NCBI GenBank assembly: GCA_028285205.1
Contig: JANQQA010000179.1
Coordinates: forward strand, 1 to 36,093
Source: Bythopirellula sp.
Lineage (GTDB): Bacteria; Planctomycetota; Planctomycetia; Pirellulales; Lacipirellulaceae
Length of the DNA: 36,093 nucleotides
Direction: 5' to 3'
Of the stretch, positions 17,168-26,633 are shown one piece after another. The notes beneath the pieces were generated by a model. It had not been told where the DNA came from. It did no database searches and worked only from the letters and a program-made list of their open reading frames with translations. Every line of letters starts with the position of its first letter. Position 1 is the first letter of the stretch. A program made the position numbers and the translations under genes.

Positions 17168-17196
17168 TTGGGCAGCGAACTTGCAGTCGGTATAAT
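17168..17196 (+). promoter_or_regulatory. Sigma70-type promoter for the aminotransferase gene
   Basis: TTGGGC (17168-17173) and a perfect TATAAT (17191-17196) are separated by 17 bp. Initiation near 17203 leaves a leader of about 38 nt before the preferred ATG at 17241. Confidence 0.6.
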
Positions 17197-17240
17197 TGGT
17201 CTGTGAGCACATGCTTCGCCAATCACCTCCCGAGCCTCCC

Positions 17241-18500
17241 ATGTCGGCTGACCCCTCTGCAAATCCGGACCCCTTTCACGTCGAAGTCGCTCAGCGTGTG
17301 ACCCGGCTGCCACCCTATTTGTTTGGCCGGATCAACAAAATGATCTATGACAAGCGGGTGGCCGGCGACGACGTCATCGAACTAGGGATGGGCAACCCCA
17401 GCGATCCGCCGCAGGACCTGGTGATCGAGAAGCTCAACGAAGCGGCACGCGACCCGCGCAACCACCGCTACAGCAAATCCAATGGCATTGCCAACTTGCG
17501 ACGTGAGGTGGCGGCAAAGTACTTCAAGAAGTACGGAGTACGCGTTGATCCCGATGCAGAAGTAATCACCTGCCTGGGGTCGAAGGAAGGCTTCAGCCAC
17601 ATGTGCCTGGCCCTGATGGGGCCTGGCGACACGGCGATCGTGCCAGCTCCGTATTTTCCCGTGCACGTCTACGCGGTCGCGTTGGCCTCGGGCAACGTGA
17701 TCTCTTTGCCGGTTTCCGACAGCGAAAAATTCCTCTCCGACGTGGCCTACACGTGCGAGACGCTGTACCCCAAACCGAAGCTGTTGATCGTCTGCTATCC
17801 GCACAACCCATCGAGCGCAGTCGTCGAGCAAGACTTCTACGACGAGGTCGTCAAGCTCGCCAAGAAGTACAATCTCATGGTGATCAGCGATTTCGCTTAC
17901 GCGGACGTGGCCTTCGATGACTACCAGCCGCCGAGCTTTCTCGCCTCCCCCGGAGCTGCCGAGGTCGGCGTTGAGTTCACCACAATGAGCAAGGGCTACA
18001 ACATGGCTGGGTGGCGCGTCGGTTTTTGCGCAGGCAATGCAAAGATGATTAGCGCGCTGGGAACCATCAAGGGTTATTACGACTACGGCATGTTCCAGGC
18101 GATTCAGATTGCCGCGATCATGGCGCTGCGACACACCGATGCCGCCGTCGAACAGCAGTCGAAGATCTATCAGGATCGTCGCGATGCACTGTGCGATGGG
18201 CTCGCCCGCATCGGTTGGCAGCCCAATGTCCCCAAGGCCGGCATGTTCGTATGGCAACCAATTCCGCAGCCGTGGCGTGACCGCATGAGCACGATGGACT
18301 TTGCCATGCTGCTGCTGGAAAAGGGCAATGTCGCGGTGAGTCCAGGATCGGGTTTTGGACCCGCCGGCGAGGGCTTTCTACGCATGTCCTTGGTCGAAAA
18401 CGAAGAACGACTTCGCCAGGCAGTGCGTCAGATCAAGCGCTGTCTGACTGACGCCGAAGCGGAGTTCTCCAGCGGTGCCATCGCGTCCGCGTCGACTTGA
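17241..18500 (+). CDS. alaC: Class I/II PLP aminotransferase, AlaC (glutamate-pyruvate) type
   Basis: This fold-type I PLP enzyme is closest to AlaC, the alanine-synthesising transaminase; LL-diaminopimelate aminotransferase is a close relative and a real alternative. It has 419 residues from the ATG at 17241. '[13 protein letters not shown]', 'GMGNPSDPP', '[15 protein letters not shown]' and 'LGSKEGFSH' match AlaC closely. The PLP lysine is K251 in '[15 protein letters not shown]', and 'VSPGSGFG' lies in the substrate loop. An ATG at 17211 would add ten residues, and neither start has a clear ribosome site. It is monocistronic by spacing, with its own promoter. Confidence 0.9.
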   Translation: MSADPSANPDPFHVEVAQRVTRLPPYLFGRINKMIYDKRVAGDDVIELGMGNPSDPPQDLVIEKLNEAARDPRNHRYSKSNGIANLRREVAAKYFKKYGVRVDPDAEVITCLGSKEGFSHMCLALMGPGDTAIVPAPYFPVHVYAVALASGNVISLPVSDSEKFLSDVAYTCETLYPKPKLLIVCYPHNPSSAVVEQDFYDEVVKLAKKYNLMVISDFAYADVAFDDYQPPSFLASPGAAEVGVEFTTMSKGYNMAGWRVGFCAGNAKMISALGTIKGYYDYGMFQAIQIAAIMALRHTDAAVEQQSKIYQDRRDALCDGLARIGWQPNVPKAGMFVWQPIPQPWRDRMSTMDFAMLLLEKGNVAVSPGSGFGPAGEGFLRMSLVENEERLRQAVRQIKRCLTDAEAEFSSGAIASAST

Positions 18501-18711
18501 CGCAAGTGCTTCGGTGGCGGTTGACCGTCCAAAGTGCCAACGAAATCTGTCTCAGGGCCGATGGTTGACAGCGGTTCGACGGTCGAGCGTTCTCACCGAC
18601 TGCACCTGCGGAAGCAGATTCTATTCTCGATTCCACGAGCGCAGGATCCCACCTCCGAGGTTGCCTATTTCCATTACGCGCCTCGGCGTTTCGCGTTGAT
18701 TCGTCATAAAG

Positions 18712-18740
18712 TTGTGAGTAATCGGCGGTCAACATAGACT
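18712..18740 (+). promoter_or_regulatory. Candidate promoter for the FGE-fold gene
   Basis: TTGTGA (18712-18717) and TAGACT (18735-18740) are spaced by 17 bp, with four of six matches to consensus in each box. The start codon is 43 bases downstream. The rest of the 283-bp gap after the aminotransferase holds nothing I can identify. Confidence 0.4.
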
Positions 18741-18783
18741 GGTGTTTGTCCATCTATCGGAGCAAGTGTGGAGGTAATGTGAG

Positions 18784-19734
18784 ATGAACCAATGGCAAAC
18801 TCTTGCTGCAGCCGCAATTCTTCTTTTCGCAGCGACATTTTCTGAACCATCTTTCGCGGACAGTTTTGGAAGTGGAGCAAATTCGTTCGATATCGACTTT
18901 GTCACCATTGGCGACGCCGGCAATGCGGAAGATTTGGGCGGCTTCCCAGTTCCCGCAGGCAAGGTCGAATACGAATACCGAATCGCCAAGTTCGAAGTGT
19001 CAGAGGGTATGATTGATGCGGCGAACGCCAACGGCGATTTAGGGATTACTCATTTCGGCCGCGGTCCGAGTAAGCCAGCGACGTCAATTAGTTGGTTCGA
19101 GGCAACGCGATTCGTGAATTGGCTCAATACCAGCACCGGAAGCCCACCTGCCTACAAATACGACGACAGTGGAACATTTCAAGGTTGGGCTCCGTCAGAT
19201 CCGGGATACGATTCGAACAATCTTTATCGCAACAGCCTGGCTAAGTACTTTCTGCCGAGCACCGATGAGTGGTACAAGGCTGCCTACTACGACCCAATAG
19301 CGGAAGTTTACTACGACTTTCCCACCGGGAGCGATGAGACTCCTGTACCAGTATCAAGCGGCACGGCATCCGGCACGGCAGTGTTCCTTGGGTCTGAGCC
19401 CGCCGACATCACGCAAGCAGGTGGACCGAGTCCATACGGGACTGTCGGGCAGGGAGGCAACGCAATGGAATGGTTGGAAACCCATTTCAATCAGGCGGAC
19501 CACCTGCCGCCAGCTTTGATGCGTGTGCGCGGTGGCTTCTTCCGTCAAGGCTCCGATTTTTTGCGAGCTACTTCTCAAGGCCGTTATAGGGCAAATCTCG
19601 ACACCAACTCGATTAGTATTCGCGTTGCTAGTCGGATCCCTGAGCCAACTGCCGTAGCACTCGCTCTTATCGTTCTCACCGTATTGCTTGCACTTCGTCG
19701 AACGCGTTCAGTCGCAGCATGCAATACTGTGTAA
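18784..19734 (+). CDS. Secreted FGE/SUMF1-fold protein with PEP-CTERM tail
   Basis: The protein has 316 residues. A signal peptide covers 1-25 (cleavage after 'PSFA'). The formylglycine-generating-enzyme (SUMF1) fold is marked by 'VEYEYRIAKFEVSEGM', 'PATSISWFEATRFVNWLN', 'LPSTDEWYKAAYY', 'GGNAMEWLE' and 'RVRGGFFRQGSDFLRAT'. The C-terminus is 'IPEPTAVALALIVLTVLLALRRTR', read here as a PEP motif (IPEP), a membrane span and a basic end, the PEP-CTERM sorting signal. The catalytic cysteines of true FGE are absent; the only cysteine in the mature part is near the end, after the sorting signal. It is therefore probably a binding or structural member, not an oxidase. GGAGGT lies 9-10 bases before the ATG. 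Confidence 0.88.
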   Translation: MNQWQTLAAAAILLFAATFSEPSFADSFGSGANSFDIDFVTIGDAGNAEDLGGFPVPAGKVEYEYRIAKFEVSEGMIDAANANGDLGITHFGRGPSKPATSISWFEATRFVNWLNTSTGSPPAYKYDDSGTFQGWAPSDPGYDSNNLYRNSLAKYFLPSTDEWYKAAYYDPIAEVYYDFPTGSDETPVPVSSGTASGTAVFLGSEPADITQAGGPSPYGTVGQGGNAMEWLETHFNQADHLPPALMRVRGGFFRQGSDFLRATSQGRYRANLDTNSISIRVASRIPEPTAVALALIVLTVLLALRRTRSVAACNTV

Positions 19735-19819
19735 CGTAGGGACTTCAGGTACTCGCCTTCACGCAGATCTCGCAAGCGATGGTCTCACCGAGTATGAAAT
19801 CTGCTACCTGCTAACTTCG

Positions 19820-19838
19820 GTCGGTGAATCCAACCGAC
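19820..19838. other. Small hairpin in the gap after the PEP-CTERM gene
   Basis: GTCGGT (19820-19825) and ACCGAC (19833-19838) pair around a 7-nt loop, 85 bp after the stop codon. No T-tract follows, so it is recorded only as a possible structure between convergent genes. Confidence 0.25.
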
Positions 19839-19929
19839 GGCAGCTGCGCAGGCACGAATCTCTCCATGAATTCATAGAGGATTGGCCAAAACCCTAGAGT
19901 ATTAGATCACACGAATCGGGGTGATACCC

Positions 19930-21888
19930 TCAGTCGCCGTCCGTCGGCTGCGGAATCAGTGCTTCGTACTGCTCGAGCGTGGCGTTGTCGAGGCACGCTT
20001 CGACGATCTCGCGTCCCTGCGGATTCAGGCCCTCCACCAAAAAGCCTTGCAATTGCTCGTGGAAGAACTCCGTGAGGAGTTTCGCACCCACATCGTAAGC
20101 GTCTTCGCCAACTTCTGGCTGATGCGAAACATCCATAAACCACGTGCCAATCGTTTGGCCTTCGACCATGATCGTCTCTTTGTGGTAACCCAACAGCGGA
20201 CAACGCGAAGGCTTAAGATCAGACGGTCGGAATGGCGCGGCACCGCGGCGCGAGAGATACTCACGCGCGATCCACTGCGGCGCAAAACCCACTTGCCAAC
20301 ATCCAATGTGCTGGTTCGGGATCAACACAAACTGCGTCTTCGCGGTCTCCGTGATCTGGTCCAGCAAGATATTTGCTTGGTCGACTTTCCGTCCGGTGGC
20401 AAACGGCCAGAACGAACCGACACCCTCCGATTGCATACCGCCCTGATCGACGATCGAGGGGTTGCCATGACCACGCGGGGCGACCAATCGCCATAGCCAA
20501 GCCAGAGATGGCGGCAGCACTTGGAAGAGCCCGATGATTCCGTAGGTCGGTCGTTCCGCAGTGCAGGGTGGACAACGGACGCCGAAGCTGCGGATGTCGA
20601 CCGAGACCGGCTCATCGACAACATTCGGGACGTAGTCGCGTGGCATCACCACTCGAGGGTTGGGGCAGGGTACGCCGGGTTCGTCCTCTTTGTGTTCCCA
20701 AATCAGTGCCGTGGCATTCGGATGAGCATCGATGTTTAGAAACAGCAACGGTCCAGGAGGCGAGACCGTGATCTCTTCCAACAGCGGGTCGATGCCATAG
20801 TGCGTGATGTGGTTGACGCGAATGAACCAGGCGTTTTCCGCATCGATCAGCGACAGCTTGGCGTTCGGCCCGTCGGCTTGTAGTGCGGGATGGCAGAGCG
20901 CCATGTCGTCGGTCACGGGGTACAGATCGCAGCCACGCGGTAAAATCAGTCTGCGGACGTCGCCGTTGACGGTGTTTTTGCCGAGCAACAAGGTGCCGTC
21001 TGCTTCGCGATGCATGTGCTCGAGCATCTCGCTCTTACCGCCGCCCGAAGCACCCTCGTGCATGATGACGGTGGAATTCTCGTAAGGAGTCACCACCTTG
21101 ACGGTCGAGCAGTGCGCCGTCGTCCACGGATCGTCGTCGCGCTCGCCCAGCGTGAGCAGCATGCCGTACACGCCCTTCTTGGCCGAAGGACCAGGGTACA
21201 GATTGTAGGAAAACAACTCGTGCAGGTTGAATCCATCGGGTTCGAACCGTCGATTGTGCACAACCACCTGCTTGCCATCGAAGTGCGAGTGACGAAAAGG
21301 TGGAGCGACGTAGAGTACGGCTTCGTGGTGATAGTCGGCCCCAGCGGAGCGCACCTCCTCAAGAGGCACGATTCCTTGCAGCATCGCCAGTCCGAGGGCG
21401 AAGAAGCCTGCGTTGGCGGGAGCAATCGCCACTGCGTTAAGCGGTTCGTTGGGTAAACCGGAGCGAAAAAAGAAGCAGGCGATCGGCTGGTCGCGGAGCC
21501 AGTCCAGCGTTTCCTCACGCAAGTCGGCGAATTGCTTGCCAAATCGAGCTTCGTAGGTGGGCTTGTCGGTGGCGGATCCGTCGCCCACGACCATGCAATC
21601 CGGATCACGCCGACGCATGTAGGGCTCAAAGTAGTTAGCTGCCACGCCGTTTTTCGACTGATAGACTTCGGCTTCGCCGACGAATCCGACGCCGGGCACG
21701 TCGTAGCCGACGACGTACTTACCAGTAGGTTCGACCTCTCCCAACCCCAGCGAAGCGTCAGGCGTAGCCAGCTTCACCAAGTCATCCACGCTGTTGGCTA
21801 AATGCAGTCGGCCTTGTTCTTCGGCCGCTTCGAGCACAGACATCGCGCTGTTAGAAAGGGTAAGTTCCGGCAGTGCTTTTAGCGGCAT
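19930..21888 (-). CDS. Large P-loop protein of uncharacterised (DUF4914-like) family
   Basis: The protein has 652 residues, no signal peptide and no membrane segment. I recognise it only as the uncharacterised family known to me as DUF4914. 'GASGGGKS' at residues 279-286 is a Walker A P-loop of the PEPCK/HPr-kinase style, followed by 'NTVNGDVRRLILPRG' and 'YPVTDDMALCHP' (D327-D328). The last resembles the second metal- or Mg-ATP-binding motif of that superfamily. 'DNATLEQYEALIP' closes the protein. A nucleotide-dependent kinase or carboxykinase-like activity is inferred; the substrate is unknown. I chose the ATG at 21888 because the 30 residues from the upstream start at 21978 look random; its ribosome site (GCGAAAAGAAA) is weak. 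It lies 284 bp downstream of glmS on the same strand. Confidence 0.8.
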   Translation of the reverse strand: MPLKALPELTLSNSAMSVLEAAEEQGRLHLANSVDDLVKLATPDASLGLGEVEPTGKYVVGYDVPGVGFVGEAEVYQSKNGVAANYFEPYMRRRDPDCMVVGDGSATDKPTYEARFGKQFADLREETLDWLRDQPIACFFFRSGLPNEPLNAVAIAPANAGFFALGLAMLQGIVPLEEVRSAGADYHHEAVLYVAPPFRHSHFDGKQVVVHNRRFEPDGFNLHELFSYNLYPGPSAKKGVYGMLLTLGERDDDPWTTAHCSTVKVVTPYENSTVIMHEGASGGGKSEMLEHMHREADGTLLLGKNTVNGDVRRLILPRGCDLYPVTDDMALCHPALQADGPNAKLSLIDAENAWFIRVNHITHYGIDPLLEEITVSPPGPLLFLNIDAHPNATALIWEHKEDEPGVPCPNPRVVMPRDYVPNVVDEPVSVDIRSFGVRCPPCTAERPTYGIIGLFQVLPPSLAWLWRLVAPRGHGNPSIVDQGGMQSEGVGSFWPFATGRKVDQANILLDQITETAKTQFVLIPNQHIGCWQVGFAPQWIAREYLSRRGAAPFRPSDLKPSRCPLLGYHKETIMVEGQTIGTWFMDVSHQPEVGEDAYDVGAKLLTEFFHEQLQGFLVEGLNPQGREIVEACLDNATLEQYEALIPQPTDGD

Positions 21889-22172
21889 TTTCTTTTCGCT
21901 CGCTCTCTCGATTTCGTTAGGAAAGTGTACGTAAGTGCTTGCTCGGCCTGGAGTTGCCGCCCAACCAGGCCACGTCAAGGTTCCGAGCCCAGCAGTCTAC
22001 CACACCAGCATGCCCGGCGGGAGGCTCACCACAGGGGCAGATTGTGACGCAGTTTGGCCAGACGGTGGAAGTCGCGAAATCGAAGCAGCGCAACCGATGG
22101 CCCATCACAAGCCGCTAGCTGGCAAGGACTTGCGCTATCGGTTCGGGTAGATTCGAGCTTGCTCTGGCTGAG

Positions 22173-24038
22173 CTATTCGACCGTCACGCTTTTGGCCAGA
22201 TTGCGCGGCTTGTCGACATCGCAGCCGCGGAACAGGGCGATGTGGTACGCCAACAGTTGCAGAGGTACGGATGCCACGATGGGCTGCAGAAAATCGGCTA
22301 CCGCCGGCACGACGATGACGTCGTCGGCGACTTCGTTCACGCGACTGTCGGCCGAGTCGACGACGGCGATCACAGGCCCACCGCGGGCCTTGATCTCTTC
22401 GACATTGGCGAGCACTTTGTCGAACACGGCGCTTTGCGGCACGATAAAGACACTGGGCGTATGCTCGTCCACCAGGGCGATCGGACCGTGTTTCATTTCA
22501 GCGGCTGGATAGCCTTCGGCGTGGATGTAGCTGATTTCCTTGAGCTTGAGCGCGCCTTCCAACGCTGCGGGAAAGTTGAATTGGCGGCCGAGGTACAAGA
22601 AGTTGTTGCAGTCGGCGTACTTCTCAGCGAGTTGACGGACGCGATCGTGTGTTGCCAGTGCTGCTTCGACTTGCTCGGGCAGCTTTTCCAGATCCTTGAT
22701 GATGCGGAGGCCGGCTTCGTAGCTGAGATGGTGCAAACGGCCGAAGTACAACGCCAGCAGCGACATCACGACGCACTGCGCTGTGAATGCCTTCGTCGAA
22801 GCAACGCCAATTTCCGGACCGGCGTGCAAATAGATTCCCCCATCGGCTTCGCGGGCAATTGTGCTACCGACGACGTTGCAGATCGACATCGTGGGATGCC
22901 CTTTGCGCTTCATCTCGCGTAGCGCCGCCAACGTGTCGATGGTCTCGCCACTCTGCGTAATCGCGAACAGCAGCGTTCCGGGCCCCAGCGGTGGGTTGCG
23001 GTAACGAAGTTCGCTGGCGTACTCCACGTCAACGGGAATGCGCGCGAGCGTTTCGATCATGTATTCGCCCACTAACGACGAATGCCAGCTCGTCCCGCAA
23101 GCGGTCAACACAAATCGTTTGACCGACTGCAGCTGTTGAGGCGTGAGATTCAGACCGCCAAACACGGCCGTCGCCGCGTCGCGATCAAGTCGCCCGCGAA
23201 GTGCATTACGCACGGTGTCGGGCTGCTCGTAAATTTCCTTGAGCATGTAGTGCTCAAATCCGCCCAGCTGGATGTCGGCCGCTTCGATGTCGAGCACCTT
23301 GACGTCGTGACGGACATCGCCCTCGTCGCGATGAATCACGCGGATCGTGTCCGCAGTGACGACCGCGACTTCGTGATCAGCCAGGTAGACGATCTTGTCG
23401 GTGTGACCCGCCAGTGGCGAGCCATCACTGGCGATGAAGTTCTCACCATCTCCCACGCCGATAACCAGTGGGCTGCCCAGTCGAGCGGCGATGATCACGT
23501 CGGGCCAATCTCGAAAGACGATGGCCAGTCCGTAGGTGCCTTGTAGCTGGGCTAAGGAGTTTTGGACCGCTTGAATCAGTGGTGCAAACGGATCGAGCGA
23601 AGTGCCAACATCGTCTGGGAGGTTCTCCAACTCGAGTGCGATCAGCTGTGCGATGACTTCGCTATCGGTTGCCGATCGAAACTCGCAGCCGCGATCAAGC
23701 AGACGTGCCTTGATGGTGCTGTAATTCTCCACCACTCCGTTGTGAACCAGCGCGACCACTTGACCGCCACCAAGGTGCGGATGGGCGTTTTCGTCGGTGG
23801 CCGGTCCGTGCGTGGCCCAGCGCGTATGTCCGACGCCAACGTTACCAGCAGCGGGGTTATCGTGAAGTAGCTTGGACAGGTCGTCGACCCGGCCAGCGGT
23901 TTTTTTTACGCTCAACTGCCCACCATCGCTGGTGACGACCCCCGAGCTATCGTAGCCCCGATACTCCAGTCGTCGCAAACCTTCCAGCAAGAAGTTAGCT
24001 GCCTCGTTCGACCCTACGTAACCGACGATTCCACACAT
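22173..24038 (-). CDS. glmS: Glutamine-fructose-6-phosphate aminotransferase (isomerizing)
   Basis: GlmS makes glucosamine-6-phosphate from fructose-6-phosphate and glutamine, the entry to UDP-GlcNAc and so to lipid A and other amino-sugar polymers. The protein has 621 residues. The N-terminal Ntn glutaminase begins 'MCGIVGYVG', with C2 exposed by removal of Met. 'RRLEYRGYDSSGV', 'GVGHTRWATHGP' and 'NGVVENY' line its site. Two SIS sugar-isomerase domains follow ('TACGTSWHSSLVGEYM', 'TQSGETIDTLAAL', 'GRQFNFPAALEGALKLKEI'), and the C-terminus is 'DKPRNLAKSVTVE'. The ATG at 24038 is fixed by the catalytic cysteine. GGAGG lies 12 bases upstream, slightly far. No glmS ribozyme-like structure was seen in the short leader. 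Confidence 0.97.
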   Translation of the reverse strand: MCGIVGYVGSNEAANFLLEGLRRLEYRGYDSSGVVTSDGGQLSVKKTAGRVDDLSKLLHDNPAAGNVGVGHTRWATHGPATDENAHPHLGGGQVVALVHNGVVENYSTIKARLLDRGCEFRSATDSEVIAQLIALELENLPDDVGTSLDPFAPLIQAVQNSLAQLQGTYGLAIVFRDWPDVIIAARLGSPLVIGVGDGENFIASDGSPLAGHTDKIVYLADHEVAVVTADTIRVIHRDEGDVRHDVKVLDIEAADIQLGGFEHYMLKEIYEQPDTVRNALRGRLDRDAATAVFGGLNLTPQQLQSVKRFVLTACGTSWHSSLVGEYMIETLARIPVDVEYASELRYRNPPLGPGTLLFAITQSGETIDTLAALREMKRKGHPTMSICNVVGSTIAREADGGIYLHAGPEIGVASTKAFTAQCVVMSLLALYFGRLHHLSYEAGLRIIKDLEKLPEQVEAALATHDRVRQLAEKYADCNNFLYLGRQFNFPAALEGALKLKEISYIHAEGYPAAEMKHGPIALVDEHTPSVFIVPQSAVFDKVLANVEEIKARGGPVIAVVDSADSRVNEVADDVIVVPAVADFLQPIVASVPLQLLAYHIALFRGCDVDKPRNLAKSVTVE

Positions 24039-24127
24039 CGAATTATTCAACCTCCGACCTTGATCGAAATGCTAGCACTGATGGCTTCCGAAAAGCGTGA
24101 TACCGATAGGTTATCAATTTCTCGAAA

Positions 24128-24148
24128 GTCACGCCATCTTAACGTGAC
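24128..24148. promoter_or_regulatory. Dyad between divergent glmS and kdsB
   Basis: GTCACG (24128-24133) and CGTGAC (24143-24148) are perfect inverted halves separated by 9 bp. They lie 90 bp from each start codon in the shared control region, a plausible operator by geometry alone. Confidence 0.35.
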
Positions 24149-24234
24149 GCGCTCTTCGTCGCTGCTTGGGAGTGTTCAAATTGCCGTGGAGCGACTGCCT
24201 CGATTCGGTTATCACAGGGCGACCCCAACCACGC

Positions 24235-25017
24235 ATGAAAGGACTCATCGCGTTGCCCCGTCAAAACCAGAAGTGCGTGCTCATCATCCCTGCGCGCCGA
24301 CACTCCACGCGTCTGCCAGACAAGCTGCTGCTGCGTCAAACCGGCAAAACGGTACTGCAGCATACGTTCGAAGCCGCCTGCGAGGCGCGGATTCCGCGAG
24401 CGGCGTTGATCGCCACCGACGACAAAGACATCGCGCGCGAAGCACGCAGGTTTGGCGCACGCGCGATCATGACAAGCGCCGACTGCGCCAGCGGCACCGA
24501 CCGGGTGGCCGAGGTCGTCCGTCAGCTGGATGACGCGAACATTGTGATCAACTTGCAGGGCGATGAGCCGGACATCGACCCGACGGCCATCGATCGGTTA
24601 GCTGAATCGCTGCTCACCGACCCGACGGCCGCGATGGCAACACTCGCGACGCCAATTCGTGATCGCATGTTGCTGGAAGACCCCGCCTGCGTGAAGGTAG
24701 TTTTTGACCAGCAGGGCAGGGCGATGTACTTCAGCCGAAGTGCGATTCCCCATGTGCGCGAGTGGGACGATGCGTTGCTCGACGCGGAGCCCGCACAGTT
24801 TTATCAGCACATCGGAGTCTACGCTTATCGTCGCGAACTGTTGTTGCGCCTCGCGCAGCTGCCGCCGGGAAAGTTCGAACAACTGGAGAAGCTGGAACAG
24901 CTCCGCGTTCTGGAAAACGAGGAGACGATTCTGGTGACGGAGATCGACGAACCCACTCGTGGCATCGACACGCCGGAAGACTATGCGGCATTCGTCCAGC
25001 GCCGGATGGCTGGCTAA
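24235..25017 (+). CDS. kdsB: 3-deoxy-manno-octulosonate cytidylyltransferase (CMP-Kdo synthetase)
   Basis: KdsB activates Kdo with CTP for the inner core of lipopolysaccharide. The protein has 260 residues. The nucleotide-binding start 'VLIIPARRHSTRLPDKLLL' is followed by 'ALIATDDKDIAREARRFGA', 'MTSADCASGTDRVAEVV', 'VINLQGDEPDIDP', 'YFSRSAIPH' and 'YQHIGVYAYRRELL'. These are the family's signature segments in order. The ATG at 24235 has little ribosome-site support; a TTG at 24253 has AAAGGA 10 bases upstream and would remove six residues, so the start is uncertain. The stop overlaps the convergent glycosyltransferase stop by 4 bases. It indicates a Kdo-containing outer membrane. Confidence 0.95.
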   Translation: MKGLIALPRQNQKCVLIIPARRHSTRLPDKLLLRQTGKTVLQHTFEAACEARIPRAALIATDDKDIAREARRFGARAIMTSADCASGTDRVAEVVRQLDDANIVINLQGDEPDIDPTAIDRLAESLLTDPTAAMATLATPIRDRMLLEDPACVKVVFDQQGRAMYFSRSAIPHVREWDDALLDAEPAQFYQHIGVYAYRRELLLRLAQLPPGKFEQLEKLEQLRVLENEETILVTEIDEPTRGIDTPEDYAAFVQRRMAG

Positions 25018-26633
25018 TCGTGCGCGACTTTCGCCAGCGAAATGAGATCCCGCTCGTCGTCGTACTCCAGCGCGACTAACTCGGGTCGCTCAGCATCAGC
25101 GTCGAGTTGCCAGAGATGGCGATGTTGATAGAACCGCAGTAGTTGTACATCGCGTTCCGGTCCCATCGAACGTGCCCAGATGATCGTCGCTCTGGCGATG
25201 TTCGCCTTGTTGTACACCCATTCTTCGTGACCGCTGTGATCGGGCGCGTATTTGACAAGCACCAGATGCTTGCCCTCCACGTTCTCCATCTGGCGTTCCA
25301 GCCGGGCTCGGTGGAATTGCCACTCGTCCGGCTGCCACGCGACATACTGAGCAAACAACGTCGGCAGCGCCATCACATGGAGGACGAGAATCGTCGGCAC
25401 CGCATAACGCGCCCACTTAGGGCCTCGTCGCGACAGAACGGACAGATAACGTAATCCCTGCACTACCAGTAGGAATAGCAAGGGCACCGCTGGCGCGAGA
25501 TAGTGCGGATACAGCCAACACACCGAAAGTTCCGCCGCCAATATTACTGCCAACACACCCCACGCAAATCGCAGGCGCCGCTGTGCGAGCAGCGGTCGCA
25601 AAGTCAGCAAGACCGGCAGCCACAGCACGCCACCAAGAAAGAAGCGTGCCACCCGATGCAAGTCTTCTGACTTGGTGAGCCACCAACCGACGAAATTCTG
25701 CTGGTTGATGTAATCTTCGATGCCCCAGCCGGTGTAATGGTCGCGCATCGCTTCGTGCTGGTACTCGGGGACTGGCTGGGGCGACTTCCACAAGAACAGC
25801 GGACTGTAGCCGTACTCTTGTTCGTGCACTTGATAGGGCATGCAGAACGGATCGCCAGTGACCATACAGTTGTAGGTTCCCAGCAGCGCAAATCCAAACC
25901 ATAGCACGACCAGCACCGGAACAATGACATGCGCGGCAAGCGTCATCGGTTCGGGACTGCGACGGCTGAAAATCCAAACTAGCAGCGCGATGGCAACGCA
26001 AAGGCCGACCAAGAAACCCTCGAACGGTCGCGTGGCCGCAAGCAGTACCGCTCCGCAAGCCATCAACATCGACGTCGTCACGCGTGTCTGTTTCATCGAG
26101 TGTGCCAGTCCGCCGAACATCAGCGCACCGCCTGCCATCGGCAGACTTCCGCCCCAATAGCTGAGTGACCAGCGCACCGTGATCATCCCGTGTAGCGCAA
26201 CCAGCAGCCCGCCGAGCAGTGCCCAACGGCTCGGTACCCAGCCTTGCAGCATCCAACACACAGCTGCCGCAGCCAGTGCCGATGCGAGCCAAGCGCCGAC
26301 GATCGGATGGCCGCCGACGACCTGTCCGATCGCTAAGATTGCACCCTGGCCAGGTTGATACTTCGAGGCATACGACGGATTCTGGATGACGTGGAACGTT
26401 TCAAAATGTTGCCAAAACAGATTGGTGTCGTTGGTGACACTACCGTTGGCGAATGTGTCGGCGGCGAGCAAGTAGCTGAACTCGTCGTGGACTTTAGGCA
26501 CGGGGACACGCACGGCGGTGAACGCCGCCCCAACAGCCAGCGCCACAAGTGCGCACAGCAGTATCGCCAAACGATGGTTCTTCGCGATCGCATCGATCCA
26601 TCGCCAGACGCGAGTGGGGCGGAGATTGCTCAT
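25014..26633 (-). CDS. Polytopic GT-C type glycosyltransferase-like membrane protein
   Basis: The protein has 539 residues and about 10-12 membrane spans. After the first span, the acidic 'KVHDEFSYLLAADTFANGS' loop matches the GT-C pattern (an Asp-Glu in the first extracytoplasmic loop, followed by Tyr and aromatic residues). 'NPSYASKYQPGQGAILAIG' follows. Such enzymes move sugars from polyprenyl-phosphate donors onto lipids, glycans or proteins outside the cytoplasm. The C-terminal 130 residues are soluble. The ATG at 26633 overlaps the stop of the upstream methyltransferase in ATGA, so the pair is co-translated. An upstream start at 26726 inside that gene is less likely. Acceptor and donor are unknown. 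Confidence 0.8.
   Translation of the reverse strand: MSNLRPTRVWRWIDAIAKNHRLAILLCALVALAVGAAFTAVRVPVPKVHDEFSYLLAADTFANGSVTNDTNLFWQHFETFHVIQNPSYASKYQPGQGAILAIGQVVGGHPIVGAWLASALAAAAVCWMLQGWVPSRWALLGGLLVALHGMITVRWSLSYWGGSLPMAGGALMFGGLAHSMKQTRVTTSMLMACGAVLLAATRPFEGFLVGLCVAIALLVWIFSRRSPEPMTLAAHVIVPVLVVLWFGFALLGTYNCMVTGDPFCMPYQVHEQEYGYSPLFLWKSPQPVPEYQHEAMRDHYTGWGIEDYINQQNFVGWWLTKSEDLHRVARFFLGGVLWLPVLLTLRPLLAQRRLRFAWGVLAVILAAELSVCWLYPHYLAPAVPLLFLLVVQGLRYLSVLSRRGPKWARYAVPTILVLHVMALPTLFAQYVAWQPDEWQFHRARLERQMENVEGKHLVLVKYAPDHSGHEEWVYNKANIARATIIWARSMGPERDVQLLRFYQHRHLWQLDADAERPELVALEYDDERDLISLAKVAHD

Noticed and set aside
17382..18257. 291-codon minus-strand open frame
   Set aside because: It is antisense to the well-conserved aminotransferase and has no family similarity that I recognise.
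22173..24062. Possible glmS ribozyme
   Set aside because: I looked upstream of glmS for a ribozyme-length structured leader. The divergent gap is under 200 bp, and I saw none of the pairing expected.
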